Assembly: GCA_900113995.1 (NCBI GenBank)
Contig: FORK01000003.1
Coordinates: 1 to 60,767 of the forward strand
Source of the DNA: Ruminococcaceae bacterium D5
GTDB lineage: Bacteria; Bacillota; Clostridia; Oscillospirales; Ruminococcaceae
Direction: 5' to 3'
Length of the DNA: 60,767 nt
The translations under genes were made by a program, and so were the position numbers. A model generated the notes under the pieces. It did not search any database, was not told the origin of the DNA, and was given only the letters and a program-made list of their open reading frames with translations. Below, piece after piece: positions 1 through 9,224 of this stretch (within the stretch, counting starts at the first letter, position 1; every line of letters starts with the position of its first letter).

Positions 1-168
1 GTTTGCCAAATGGTCAGCAACGGCTACTACATACTTCGGCGGATACTTTTTCCCATTCTCAGACACAAGTACATATTTTACGCTTGTATTATGTTCGGGA
101 ACTCCGTTCTCGTCGATAAATTTCAGGGCATCAATAACATCCTGCTTTTTCAGCTTTGGTATAGCCAT
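1..168 (-). CDS. Partial McrA/McrB-like N-terminal domain protein (5' end only)
   Basis: Reading leftward from ATG at 168-166, 56 codons stay open to the window edge. The start follows a strong AGGAGG ribosome site at 175-180. The translated part (MAIPKLKKQDVIDALKFI..., then a segment with ENGKKYPPKYVVAVAD) resembles the small N-terminal domain found ahead of HNH nuclease or McrB-type GTPase domains in modification-dependent restriction proteins. That family resemblance is recalled from the ENGK-YPPKY motif. The effector domain lies outside the window, so the restriction function is an inference. The gene is AT-richer than the host genes to its right, which fits acquired DNA. Confidence 0.55.
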   Translation of the reverse strand, partial: MAIPKLKKQDVIDALKFIDENGVPEHNTSVKYVLVSENGKKYPPKYVVAVADHLAN

Positions 169-185
169 GCTGCACCTCCTCGAAA

Positions 186-197
186 GTGTGTACACAC
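186..197. promoter_or_regulatory. Perfect 12-bp palindrome at the transcription start (operator candidate)
   Basis: GTGTGTACACAC is fully self-complementary and lies just downstream of the -10 box and upstream of the ribosome site. A dimeric repressor bound there would block initiation. No regulator gene is visible nearby. Confidence 0.4.
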
Positions 198-227
198 ATT
201 ATATCACAAGGATAGCTCTGTTTTCAA
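198..227 (-). promoter_or_regulatory. Sigma-A-type promoter of the leftmost gene
   Basis: On the minus strand TTGAAA (227-222) and a perfect TATAAT (203-198) are separated by 18 bases. The expected transcription start falls inside the palindrome annotated at 186-197. Confidence 0.7.
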
Positions 228-757
228 TACAATACCCAGAATTTATCGCCCTAAAATGTAACTTTTCTACGAATATAAGCTGATTTTCAGTTTCCCCAGT
301 GTCGAACATACTCTGCATCGAAATACCCCTCTATCGACTTTACGGTTTTGTGGGGTATTTTGCACGACCGTAAATATGCGCACTTCCCAGCGAACCGTAT
401 ACCTTATACAGCGATTCGCTGTTTCACAAAGGAACTGCATGAGAGCGATAACTATTTCACCCTTTTTACTATCCTTGCTTTACAGAGCAGAAAGTCGGTG
501 ATTTTCAACCCTTAGATGTACAAAAACAGGCAGCACCCAACCGAAGCTGAGTGCCGCCTGTTTTGTTGTCCAATCCTGCTTAGCAGATGCCGATTTTGTA
601 ATTTTCTTAAATTACTGTCTTATCAGCACACGGCTAAAAGACAAGATTTTCTGTTTTCAATCTCCTTATGGCAAAACGCCGCCAACCGCCGCTCACCCGG
701 CGGATTTCCGCAAGGCTTTCCGGCTTGATGCCCTTCTCTTGAAACAGGAAGCGCAGC
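204..757. other. Sparse intergenic stretch
   Basis: About 550 bases with no convincing full gene. It holds the promoter above, the terminator at 521-560 and the possible coding remnant at 634-759. On the minus strand a 38-codon open stretch ends at 287; it has no recognisable start or match and is not called. Confidence 0.5.
521..560 (-). terminator. Rho-independent terminator, minus strand
   Basis: Arms 527-536 and 551-560 pair over ten positions with one G-U pair when read on the minus strand, followed by a T-rich tail (526-521). It lies about 200 bases beyond the AbgT-family stop and is the first good terminator for that transcript. Confidence 0.6.
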
Positions 758-759
758 TT
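634..759 (-). pseudogene. Possible coding remnant downstream of the transporter
   Basis: A 40-odd codon minus-strand frame, out of frame with the transporter and beginning around its stop codon, ends with TAG at 636-634. Its composition is protein-like (it includes EKGIKPESLAEIRR) but it has no start, ribosome site or recognised family. It may be the 3' end of a deleted gene or chance. Confidence 0.2.
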
Positions 760-2317
760 ACAGCGTCAGGCCTGCGCCGGGGCCGACCGGCAGGCCGGCG
801 AGCATCCACAGGATCAGCATCAGCGACCATCCCGCGAGAAAGGCCATCGAGTAGGGGATCATGATGGAAATCAGCGTCCCGATTCCGGCCCGGGGATCAT
901 ACCGTCGCGCAAATACAATGATCATGGCGAAGTAACTCATCAGCGGAGTAATCAGGTTGGTGCAGGAATCCCCGATGCGGTAGGCGATCTGGGTCAGCTC
1001 GGGGGTGTATCCGAGCAGCATGAACATCGGCACAAAGACCGGTGCGAGGATGGTCCACTTTGCCGACGCAGACCCCATGAACAGGTTGAGAAAGGCGGAG
1101 AAAAGGATGAACAGCAGCATCAGCGGAATCCCGCCGATTCCGGAGGCTTCCAGCGCCTCGGCGCCGCGCAGCGCCAGAATGGTGCCGAGCCGGGTATAGT
1201 TGAAATAATTGATCAGCTGTGAGGAAACGAAGGCTAGTGCGATATATCCGCCCATGGCGGACATCGCCTGCCCCATGGCGGCGCAGACCTCACGCTCCCC
1301 GGAGAAGCTGCCGGACCGCAGCCCGAACACCACCGCCGGGACAAAGAAGAACAGTGCGATTATTAGGATAATGCCGCCCATCAGCGGCGCGCCCGCGATC
1401 AGGTCTCCGGTTTCGGCATTGCGTAGAAAGGAATTTTTAGGCAAGGCGAGCAGCACGACGCCCGCGGCCATCAGCAGAAGGGTCCATCCGGCGGTGCGCA
1501 GCGCGGCGTTTTCCCGGGCGGTGAGGCTGTGGATATCCTCCTCTGCGGAGCTTTCTCCGTCAAATGCTTCGAGCCGCGGCTCAACGACATAATCGGTGAT
1601 GAGGGTGCCTAAAAGGATGATCAGTCCGACAGAAACCATCATAAAATAGAGGTTTCCGGTCGGCAGCACCGTATAATTCGGATCGACCAGCCGGACCGCT
1701 TCGTTCGTAATGCCGCAGAGCAGCGGTTCAAGGGTGCCGATGATGAGGTTGGCGGAAAATCCTCCGGAAACCCCTGCGAAGGCCGCGGCCAGTCCCGCGA
1801 CAGGATGGCGCCCGTAGGCGCGGAACATCAGCGCCCCGATGGGAACCAGCACGACATAACCCGCATCAGAGGCGACGTTGGACATGACCCCCAGAAAAAT
1901 TACCATGGGGCTAATCAGGGCGCGAGGGGTCACCTGCGCGGCCTTTTTGAGCAGCGCGGAGATAAAGCCGCTTCCCTCCGCCACCCCGACGCCCAGCATC
2001 GCCACAAGAACGGTGCCGAGCGGTGCATAGCTGGTGAAGTTGCTCACCGCGTTGGTCAATATATAGGCAAGACCGTCGCGGTCAAGCAGGCTGACCGCCC
2101 GGAAGGTTTGCAGCTCGACTTCTCCGGTTTTGCTGTTGACCATCTCGCCAGCAGCGGAAACACCGAGCGCGGCGCAAAGAGCGGAAAGCAGAATGATGAC
2201 GAGAGAAAGCAGCGCAAACAAAGTGATAGGATGCGGCAGGCGGTTGCCCACCGCCTCCACACCGTTGAGGAAACGCCCAAAAAGAGTGGGCTTTTTGGAA
2301 CGACCCGCTCCCTGCAT
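758..2317 (-). CDS. AbgT-family transporter (p-aminobenzoyl-glutamate type)
   Basis: A 519-residue integral membrane protein matching the AbgT family in length and in conserved segments: the N-terminal NRLPHPITLF, the GSGFISALLKK region, a SNVASDAGYVVLVPIGAL stretch and a late hydrophobic segment with GSASAKWTILAPVFVP. Known members carry p-aminobenzoyl-glutamate, a folate breakdown product, or export sulfonamides. Substrate is not readable from sequence. The start at 2317 is chosen because AGGAGGGG lies six bases upstream; an upstream in-frame start lacks this site. The gene is monocistronic, preceded by the structured region 2435-2675 and followed by the terminator at 521-560. It fits a theme of glutamyl-conjugate use seen elsewhere in the window. 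Confidence 0.9.
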   Translation of the reverse strand: MQGAGRSKKPTLFGRFLNGVEAVGNRLPHPITLFALLSLVIILLSALCAALGVSAAGEMVNSKTGEVELQTFRAVSLLDRDGLAYILTNAVSNFTSYAPLGTVLVAMLGVGVAEGSGFISALLKKAAQVTPRALISPMVIFLGVMSNVASDAGYVVLVPIGALMFRAYGRHPVAGLAAAFAGVSGGFSANLIIGTLEPLLCGITNEAVRLVDPNYTVLPTGNLYFMMVSVGLIILLGTLITDYVVEPRLEAFDGESSAEEDIHSLTARENAALRTAGWTLLLMAAGVVLLALPKNSFLRNAETGDLIAGAPLMGGIILIIALFFFVPAVVFGLRSGSFSGEREVCAAMGQAMSAMGGYIALAFVSSQLINYFNYTRLGTILALRGAEALEASGIGGIPLMLLFILFSAFLNLFMGSASAKWTILAPVFVPMFMLLGYTPELTQIAYRIGDSCTNLITPLMSYFAMIIVFARRYDPRAGIGTLISIMIPYSMAFLAGWSLMLILWMLAGLPVGPGAGLTL

Positions 2318-2434
2318 GGAAAACCCCTCCTGACAGCAGATCAATTGGGCGTTTGCCCAGTCAGAAACAGTGTTCCCGCTTTACAGGCTCCTATCAGAAA
2401 ATGGGCCGATGGGAAATTTTAATTTCTTAGATAA

Positions 2435-2675
2435 GGCATAACCGCCGGTTAAACTGTGGCTTGAGTTGCTCCTTTCAGGGCTTATCGGCGGCAGGTATCT
2501 CCAGACGCACTTGGATTTATTTCACTTGCTGCGCAGGCCGTAAACAAACCCTGCTGTTTCAGCAGCTTTCTATTGCGGGGGAATCTGCTGTCAGCAGTCC
2601 GCTGCGCTCAAAGCCTGAAACTCGAAGTGAAAAATTTTTACGGGATGCCTCCGCCGGCCCAGCCGGTGGTTTGCC
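2435..2675. ncRNA. Candidate structured RNA or leader, strand unresolved
   Basis: Three long-range pairings nest inside one another: 2435-2448 with 2663-2675 (13 pairs, one bulge), 2486-2499 with 2644-2656 (13 pairs, one bulge), and 2520-2527 with 2625-2632. Two local hairpins with CTGCTG/CAGCAG arms lie at 2551-2565 and 2585-2597. The region has no supported gene. Read on the minus strand it would form a leader about 120 bases ahead of the AbgT-family start. One segment resembles the 3' B12 box of cobalamin riboswitches, but it is two bases too long and the other boxes are missing, so no family name is given. Confidence 0.35.
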
Positions 2676-2684
2676 TTCCCAATG

Positions 2685-2725
2685 AGAGGGACCGCCGCGA
2701 AGCAGTATGCCGCGGCGGTCCCTCT
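2685..2725 (-). terminator. Strong hairpin ending the V-ATPase operon
   Basis: A 15-bp perfect stem (2685-2699 with 2711-2725) lies 70 bases past the subunit D stop. There is no clear T-run on the minus strand, so termination may be partial. Confidence 0.6.
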
Positions 2726-2795
2726 GAGGGTAAGTCTGTTTTGTGAAAAACGGCTTCAGAATGGACTGTGTTTCAAAGACGGATGCAGCCCCAGG

Positions 2796-3455
2796 CTATG
2801 CAGGCTCCCTGCCATATCCGGCATCCTTGAGCACCATATCTTTGACCTTCATCAAACGGGTGGTGTTGCCGCGCTCGTTTTCATCGAGCTTCATGACGAT
2901 ATAACGGATGGTTTCCTGATACTGGGGGATCATGACATATTCCAGTGCATTGACCCGCCGGCGGGTCTTTTCGATTTCCTGCGCCAGAAGTTTAACCGTC
3001 TTTTCCTTTTCGGCAAGGGTCAGCATCTTGGAAAGCAGCGCCGAGAGCCGCAGCACCGAGTCGTCCAATTCGGCGGGGGTGGTTGCGAAGGAATAGGGGA
3101 AGATGTCCGCGGCCTCGTCGGTTTTGGTTTTGATCCCGTAAACCGGAACCTGTACCGACATCACGTTCTGAAAGCTCATATCGATCTCGACGCTCTGCTT
3201 CGGATAGAGGAAGGTCTGCTCGATCATCTCAGGGGAAAGCAGCGCCGAAGCGGCGGAGAAGCCCTGATAAGCGATCACAAGCTCCTTCTCGACCTCCTGC
3301 CGCAGGAGCTGGCAGGATTTGACGATCTCCAGAAACTGGCGCATCAGCTCGTCGCGCTTATCCTTGAGCAGCTTGTGCCCGCGGATGGCGGTGGCGAGCT
3401 TGCGCTTGAGATTGCTCAGCTCCATCCGGGTGGGGTTGACGTTGAGTCTTGCCAT
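2796..3455 (-). CDS. ntpD: V-type ATPase subunit D (central stalk)
   Basis: 219 residues, typical length. It begins MARLNVNPTRMELSNLKRKL, the hallmark start of subunit D, and consists of two long helical arms (about 1-60 and 145-205) that form the rotor shaft inside the A3B3 head, with a short globular part between. It is the last gene of the nine-gene operon, 6 bases after subunit B, and is followed by the hairpin at 2685-2725. No ntpJ-type K+ transporter follows, unlike the Enterococcus operon. Confidence 0.95.
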   Translation of the reverse strand: MARLNVNPTRMELSNLKRKLATAIRGHKLLKDKRDELMRQFLEIVKSCQLLRQEVEKELVIAYQGFSAASALLSPEMIEQTFLYPKQSVEIDMSFQNVMSVQVPVYGIKTKTDEAADIFPYSFATTPAELDDSVLRLSALLSKMLTLAEKEKTVKLLAQEIEKTRRRVNALEYVMIPQYQETIRYIVMKLDENERGNTTRLMKVKDMVLKDAGYGREPA

Positions 3456-3461
3456 CCAGCC

Positions 3462-4853
3462 TCACCCCTTCTGCTTTTGCCGGTGAGCGGGATGGTATTT
3501 CTCGATAAATTCCGGCTTGATGCGTTTGAGCTCGCCTTCCGGCAGAATTGCAAGCAGCTCCCAGCCGAGGTCGAGGGTTTCCTCGATGGTTCGGTTGGTG
3601 GTGTAGCCCTGCGAGACATAGCGGCGTTCAAACTCGTCGGCAAATTTGGCATAGAGTTTGTCGGTTTCGGTCAGGGCGGCCTCGCCGAGGATGGTCATCA
3701 GCTCCTTGGCGTCCTTGCCGCGGGCATAGGCCGAAAAGAGCTGGTTCATCGTGTTGGCATGGTCCTCACGGGTTTTTCCGACTCCGACCCCCTTGTCCTT
3801 CAGACGGGACAGTGACGGCAGCACGTCGATCGGCGGGGTAAGGCCCTTGCGGTAGAGTTCGCGCGAGATGATGATCTGTCCCTCGGTGATATAGCCGGTC
3901 AGATCGGGGATCGGGTGGGTTTTGTCATCCTCGGGCATCGAGAGGATGGGGATCATCGTAATCGAACCCTCTTTGCCCAGCTGGCGGCCGGCGCGCTCGT
4001 ACATCGTCGCGAGGTCGGTGTAGAGATAGCCGGGATACCCGCGGCGCCCCGGAACCTCCTTGCGGGCAGCCGAGACTTCACGCAGCGCCTCGCAGTAATT
4101 GGTAATATCGGTCAGGATGACCAGCACCTGCATCCCGAGGTCGAAGGCGAGGTATTCCGCGGCGGAAAGGGCCATGCGCGGGGTGGAAATGCGCTCGATG
4201 GCCGGATCGTTAGCGAGGTTCAGGAACAGCACCGAACGTTCGATCGCTCCGGTGCGGGTGAAGTCGGACATGAAGAAGTCGGCTTCCTCAAAGGTGATGC
4301 CGATCGCCGCGAAAACGACGGCAAACTTGCTGTCCTCGGTCAGCACCCTGGCCTGGCGGGCGATCTGCGCCGCAAGCTGAGAGTGCGGCAGGCCGGAGCC
4401 GGAGAAGATCGGCAGCTTCTGGCCGCGCACCAGGGTGTTAAGGCCGTCGATGGCGGAAATGCCGGTCTGAATAAACTCGGACGGGTAATCGCGGGCGGCG
4501 GGGTTCATCGGGGTGCCGTTGATATCGACGTATTTGACCGGCAGGATGTCGGCGCCGCCGTCAATCGGTTTGCCGAGACCGTCAAAGACGCGGCCGAGCA
4601 TGTCGGGAGCAACCCCCAGCTCAATTGAGTGCCCGAGAAAACGGACCTTCGAATTGGCGAGATTGATGCCGGCTGAGGACTCAAAGAGCTGCACCAGAGC
4701 GTTGGAGCCGTCAATTTCCAGTACGCGGCAGCGGCGCAGCTCGCCGTTGGGCAGCTCAATCTCTCCAAGTTCGTCATAAGCGACCCCAGAGACGTCGCGG
4801 ACCAGCATCAGCGGTCCGGCAACCTCCTGGATCGTGCGGTATTCCTTCATCAT
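3462..4853 (-). CDS. ntpB: V-type ATPase subunit B
   Basis: 463 residues. This is the non-catalytic nucleotide-site subunit of the A3B3 ring: an N-terminal beta-barrel (about 1-75) followed by the RecA-like core. Family signatures include the [13 protein letters not shown] start, [12 protein letters not shown] around residue 150 and a [12 protein letters not shown] motif near 350. As expected for B, the P-loop position reads GSGLPH rather than GxxxxGKT. Its ATG overlaps the stop of ntpA in an ATGA arrangement, so translation is probably coupled. Two adjacent ATG codons exist, and the start may be one codon later. Confidence 0.96.
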   Translation of the reverse strand: MMKEYRTIQEVAGPLMLVRDVSGVAYDELGEIELPNGELRRCRVLEIDGSNALVQLFESSAGINLANSKVRFLGHSIELGVAPDMLGRVFDGLGKPIDGGADILPVKYVDINGTPMNPAARDYPSEFIQTGISAIDGLNTLVRGQKLPIFSGSGLPHSQLAAQIARQARVLTEDSKFAVVFAAIGITFEEADFFMSDFTRTGAIERSVLFLNLANDPAIERISTPRMALSAAEYLAFDLGMQVLVILTDITNYCEALREVSAARKEVPGRRGYPGYLYTDLATMYERAGRQLGKEGSITMIPILSMPEDDKTHPIPDLTGYITEGQIIISRELYRKGLTPPIDVLPSLSRLKDKGVGVGKTREDHANTMNQLFSAYARGKDAKELMTILGEAALTETDKLYAKFADEFERRYVSQGYTTNRTIEETLDLGWELLAILPEGELKRIKPEFIEKYHPAHRQKQKG

Positions 4854-6622
4854 TTCGCAGCACCTCCCACAGCGGCTTCGAGCTCCCCGGCCATCTCGCG
4901 GTCGATATCGGCAAAGACGGTCTGGTATTCCTCGGTCGGGACATCCTTGGCGCGGCCGATGCGGTCGCGGGCCGCGATCGAAAATACGGCGTTCATTTTG
5001 GCACCCTGCCCGAGCGCCTTTTCGGCCAGCTCATGGTAGTGCAGGATGATGGCGAGCAGGCGGTACTGTTTGTCGATCGGGCAGTAGGAGTCGGTATCGC
5101 TCATGGCGTTCTGCTGGAGAAAGTCCTCGCGGATCATCTGGGAGGTTTCCATTACGAGGCGGTCGGCGGGGGAGAGGGAATCGATGCCCACCAGCTTAAC
5201 GATTTCCTTGAGCTCGCTTTCCTGCTGGAGCAGGCTCATCGCGCGGTGGCGGTTGCTGATGAAGTCGGCGCCCACATTGTCGTCATACCAGCTCTGCAGG
5301 CGGTCAAAATAGAGGGAGTAGGAATTCAGCCAGTTGATGGCCGGGAAATGGCGGCTGTATGCCAGCGCCGAATCGAGGCCCCAGAACACCTTGACGATCC
5401 GCAGGGTGGCCTGAGAAACCGGCTCGGAGATGTCGCCGCCGGGAGGGGAGACGGCGCCGATGGCGGCGAGTGCCGCCTCGCGGTGGTCGGAGCCCTTGCA
5501 GATGACGCGGCCGGCGCGCTCATAGAACTGGGCGAGACGGGAACCGAGGTAGGCGGGGTAGCCTTCCTCACCGGGCATCTCCTCCAGACGGCCGGACATC
5601 TCGCGCAGCGCCTCGGCCCAGCGGGAGGTGGAATCGGCGATAACCGCGACGGCATAACCCATGTCGCGATAGTATTCGGCGATGGTGATGCCGGTGTAGA
5701 CGCTCGCCTCACGTGCGGCGACCGGCATGTCGGAGGTGTTTGCGATCAGCACGGTACGCTGCATCAGGCTTTCGCCGGTGCGCGGGTCGATCAGCTCGGG
5801 AAACTCGCGCAGAACGTCGGTCATCTCGTTGCCGCGCTCGCCGCAGCCGATGTAGACAACGATATCCACATCCGACCATTTGGCCAGCTGGTGCTGCGTG
5901 ACCGTCTTGCCTGAGCCGAACGGTCCGGGAATGGCGGCGGTGCCGCCCTTGGCGATCGGGAAAAAGGTGTCGATGGTGCGCTGCCCGGTGATCATCGGGA
6001 TGTCGGGCGGCAGCTTCTTTTCATAGGGGCGTTCCACGCGGACCGGCCACCGCTGGAGCATCGAAAGCTCCTTCTCCGAGCCGTCCGGGAGCCTCACAAC
6101 CGCAATCATATCATCGACGGTGTATTCTCCCTCGCGGATTTCGACGATTTCGCCTTCCACTCCGTTCGGAACCATGACCTTGTGCCTGACAACGATCGTT
6201 TCGTCAACGGTGCCGAGCACATCACCAGCCACCACCTTGTCGCCGATTTTGACGGTGGGGATAAAGCTCCACTTTTTATTGTGATCGACGGCCGGAACCT
6301 CGACACCCCGCTGCAGCGAATTTCCGCTGACCTTGCGGATTGCCTCGAGCGGCCGCTGGATGCCGTCATAGATGGTGGTAATCAGTCCGGGAGCCAGTTC
6401 GACTGAGAGGGGTGCGCCGGTTGTTTCCACCTCGTCGCCCGGGGTGATGCCGGCCGTCTCCTCATAGACCTGAATCGAGGCGCGGTCGCCGCGCATCTCA
6501 ATGACCTCGCCGATCAGCCTTTGCTTGCCGACCCGGACGACGTCGAACATATTGGCGTCCTGCATGCCGCTCGCCACAACGAGCGGGCCGGCGATTTTGA
6601 CAATCTGTCCATGTTTGCTCAT
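4850..6622 (-). CDS. ntpA: V-type ATPase subunit A (catalytic)
   Basis: 590 residues from the chosen ATG at 6622 ([15 protein letters not shown]). It hydrolyses or synthesises ATP in the A3B3 head. The Walker A motif GPFGSGKT sits near residue 230, followed by [10 protein letters not shown] and the Walker B region. The family-specific bulge domain lies between the barrel and the core. A GGAAGG ribosome site lies just upstream of the start; the frame extends 13 codons further but without a better site. Overlaps ntpB by four bases. Confidence 0.97.
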   Translation of the reverse strand: MSKHGQIVKIAGPLVVASGMQDANMFDVVRVGKQRLIGEVIEMRGDRASIQVYEETAGITPGDEVETTGAPLSVELAPGLITTIYDGIQRPLEAIRKVSGNSLQRGVEVPAVDHNKKWSFIPTVKIGDKVVAGDVLGTVDETIVVRHKVMVPNGVEGEIVEIREGEYTVDDMIAVVRLPDGSEKELSMLQRWPVRVERPYEKKLPPDIPMITGQRTIDTFFPIAKGGTAAIPGPFGSGKTVTQHQLAKWSDVDIVVYIGCGERGNEMTDVLREFPELIDPRTGESLMQRTVLIANTSDMPVAAREASVYTGITIAEYYRDMGYAVAVIADSTSRWAEALREMSGRLEEMPGEEGYPAYLGSRLAQFYERAGRVICKGSDHREAALAAIGAVSPPGGDISEPVSQATLRIVKVFWGLDSALAYSRHFPAINWLNSYSLYFDRLQSWYDDNVGADFISNRHRAMSLLQQESELKEIVKLVGIDSLSPADRLVMETSQMIREDFLQQNAMSDTDSYCPIDKQYRLLAIILHYHELAEKALGQGAKMNAVFSIAARDRIGRAKDVPTEEYQTVFADIDREMAGELEAAVGGAAK

Positions 6623-6665
6623 AGGGTTCAAACCTTCCTTCCGTAGCGTTCTGCCGCCCAACCGT

Positions 6666-6992
6666 TCAATCCTCGCCGGGGGAACGCAGGATGTCCGCGC
6701 CGACGGCGCGTTCCACCGCGCTGTGCAGCTCCCTGTCCCCGATGCCGAGCACGCCGTCCTTCGACGGGATCGGGATCACCGCGACCTGCGGCAGATCGAG
6801 ATATTGGGCGATCTCCTGCGGAATTTTACTTGCGAGCTGTTCTGTGATATAGATGACCGCATGGTTCGTCTGGGCAAGCCGGTGCAGCGCGCCGGCGGCC
6901 TGCTCGGGGGTTTCGGCGCATTCAACGGTTAATCCAAGCGCCCGAAAGCCCATCACGCTCTGTCGGTCCCCAATGACGGCTGCCTTATACAT
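6666..6992 (-). CDS. ntpG: V-type ATPase subunit F
   Basis: 108 residues, typical for the small subunit that docks on the D shaft and regulates coupling (ntpG in Enterococcus naming). It opens [20 protein letters not shown], the diagnostic start of this family, with a small alpha/beta fold and a mobile C-terminal helix. Its ATG lies eight bases inside the end of subunit C and is preceded by GAGG. Confidence 0.93.
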   Translation of the reverse strand: MYKAAVIGDRQSVMGFRALGLTVECAETPEQAAGALHRLAQTNHAVIYITEQLASKIPQEIAQYLDLPQVAVIPIPSKDGVLGIGDRELHSAVERAVGADILRSPGED

Positions 6993-7977
6993 AACTGATC
7001 CTCAGCCTTTCTGTAATCTGTTCGGGGGTAAGGCCCGCATGACGCCCGACCATCACGGTGCGAACCGAGACAAGCTCGGCTTCCTTTGCAAGAAGATATC
7101 CGATGACCTGCGCCTCTCCGAAGGGAACAAGGGCGGAGGTGCGCAGGTAGGAAATCAACGCGTTGTCGCAGGCGAGATCGAGGGCTGCGAGACTGCCGCC
7201 GGAAAGGGCGGCACAGGCTGCTTCCACCGGAGCGGAGAAGGATGCCGCCGCAAACTTTGCCCGCAGCAGCTCGGGGGTGACCTCCCCCGTCAGTCCGGCC
7301 ACCGTTACCCCGCCGCCTGGAAATACGGCGCGTTTGAGATAGTCATAGCCCTTTTTGGCGCGCGCCGCCCGGGTCAGCACCCGCAAATTTTGCAGGTCGA
7401 TCATCAGGCGGACATAGCCGAGCAGGAAGCTGCTTTCGGATTCCTGCGCCATTTCGAGCATCTGGGCGGTCATCGCCCGGTCGAGAAGCAGGTCGGAAAG
7501 CTGCGGGTCTCCCGTACGGGCGAGCAGGTCGGCGGCTTCCGCGGCGGCCTGCTTCATCGCACCGGGCAGCTTGGCCCAGTCGTGCTCCCGCGCTGCAAAA
7601 AGCAGCGCCGCCGGCGGGATGGTGCCCGCCGCGCTCAGCAGGGGAGAGGGGTCGCTTCCGAGCGCATCGGCCTTAATGACCGACTTCAGATTGTGGTAAT
7701 CGTATTTCAGCCGAAAGAGGTCAATCATCCTCCGATCAGGGGCGTAGCGGTAGAGCAGCTCGAAGGATTCCTGCTGCTGCCGCGCGATTTCCGCCTCGCA
7801 GGCGGAAAGGTCGTCCGGAGCAAAGGCGGCCCAGCCGTTTTCGGTCAGAAGCTTAACCGCGTCCTCACCGGTCCGCGCCGCGATCAGGCGGTTGAGCTTC
7901 TCGCGGGAGAAAAGATTCTGGCTCCGCGCCTTGAGCCGGGTGCTGATATACAGGTAATCGGTGTCGCGGTGGTTCAT
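6985..7977 (-). CDS. ntpC: V-type ATPase subunit C (d-type rotor collar)
   Basis: About 330 residues, all-helical, matching the V-type C/AC39 family that caps the c-ring and receives the central stalk. Recognisable segments include TDYLYISTRLKAR at the start, DYHNLKSVIKA near residue 110 and a late YLLAKEAELVSVR. The ATG at 7977 is preferred because GAAGGAG stands ten bases upstream; a GTG at 7986 overlapping the subunit E stop sits almost on the ribosome site. Overlaps ntpG by eight bases. Confidence 0.93.
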   Translation of the reverse strand: MNHRDTDYLYISTRLKARSQNLFSREKLNRLIAARTGEDAVKLLTENGWAAFAPDDLSACEAEIARQQQESFELLYRYAPDRRMIDLFRLKYDYHNLKSVIKADALGSDPSPLLSAAGTIPPAALLFAAREHDWAKLPGAMKQAAAEAADLLARTGDPQLSDLLLDRAMTAQMLEMAQESESSFLLGYVRLMIDLQNLRVLTRAARAKKGYDYLKRAVFPGGGVTVAGLTGEVTPELLRAKFAAASFSAPVEAACAALSGGSLAALDLACDNALISYLRTSALVPFGEAQVIGYLLAKEAELVSVRTVMVGRHAGLTPEQITERLRISYV

Positions 7978-7982
7978 TTCGA

Positions 7983-8708
7983 TCACGCTCCTTCGGGAAA
8001 GAGCAGTGCGCTCACCTCAAAGGCCATCGACTCGGCCAGCATCCGCACCGACACGTCGAGAGCACAGTTGAGCTCGATTTTGCCCCGACGGACCACCACA
8101 CCTCCCGGAATGGGGGCGCAGTCCTCCGCGAGGGTGACCAGCCTGCCCTGAGAAAGTCCTTCTGCGGCTGACTTCACCGATTGCTTGAGGGAATCGATGG
8201 TCGGAAGGCCGCCGCGGCGGACGGTTTCCACCACGCCCTGCACCGAGCCGGTCACCTGCGAAACCTTGCCGCTGACCAGTTTGGCGTTGATCGCCGAGAC
8301 AACCGCGTCGCCGTGCGCCGCGCGGTCCCGCTCGTTGAAAAGCAGCTCTCCGCCCTCCCCGTCAGCAAGGGCCTGTTCGGCGAGGAGAATCAGCAGCCTG
8401 CGGTATTCCTCCGCCGGCAGATGAATCAGACGGTCGAGCGCCGTGGAAAAGACCTGCCCGATCAGTTCCTGACGGGTGGTGGCGAGCAGTCTGCGGTGCT
8501 CGAGTGAAGCGGCGAGCCGGGCCTTCTCGGCCAGATCGGCGCGGCGCGCTTCGATCGCGCGTCTGCCCTCCGCCAGCTCACGGGCCGCGTCGGCCTCGGA
8601 CTTTTCCGCAATTTCCGCGGCTTGACGTTCGGCGCCGGCAAGAATCTCCTTCGCCTGATCTTCGGCTTCCGCGAGGATTTTGTTCGAGATGTTATCTAAT
8701 CCATTCAT
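7983..8708 (-). CDS. ntpE: V-type ATPase subunit E (peripheral stalk)
   Basis: 241 residues. The first ~110 are a long charged, alanine-rich coiled coil that pairs with subunit G/H to form the stator. The C-terminal globular part carries a GGVVVRRGKIELNCALDV stretch typical of the family. It is about 40 residues longer than usual: an extra segment around 140-190 (containing TVRRGGLPTIDSLKQ) is not familiar to me. Starts 15 bases after ntpK. Confidence 0.88.
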   Translation of the reverse strand: MNGLDNISNKILAEAEDQAKEILAGAERQAAEIAEKSEADAARELAEGRRAIEARRADLAEKARLAASLEHRRLLATTRQELIGQVFSTALDRLIHLPAEEYRRLLILLAEQALADGEGGELLFNERDRAAHGDAVVSAINAKLVSGKVSQVTGSVQGVVETVRRGGLPTIDSLKQSVKSAAEGLSQGRLVTLAEDCAPIPGGVVVRRGKIELNCALDVSVRMLAESMAFEVSALLFPEGA

Positions 8709-8723
8709 AACAGGATTCCTTCA

Positions 8724-9224
<501 letters not shown>

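Noticed and set aside
2445..2510. Glycine or FMN riboswitch
   Set aside because: GGAGCAACTC and ACCGGCGGT fragments recall these classes, but the other conserved blocks are absent.
2486..2520. Cobalamin riboswitch in front of the AbgT-family gene
   Set aside because: On the minus strand the segment GTCTGGAGATACCTGCC looks like the B12 box, but it is two bases too long and the GGTG-AA-TCC, CCCGC-ACTGT and GCCACTG boxes are missing or in the wrong place.
2682..3815. Long plus-strand reading frame opposite the V-ATPase D and B genes
   Set aside because: It is a shadow of two certain minus-strand genes in GC-rich DNA and has no ribosome site or family similarity. The same reasoning removes frames at 6853-8151, 18443-19300 and 56287-57381.
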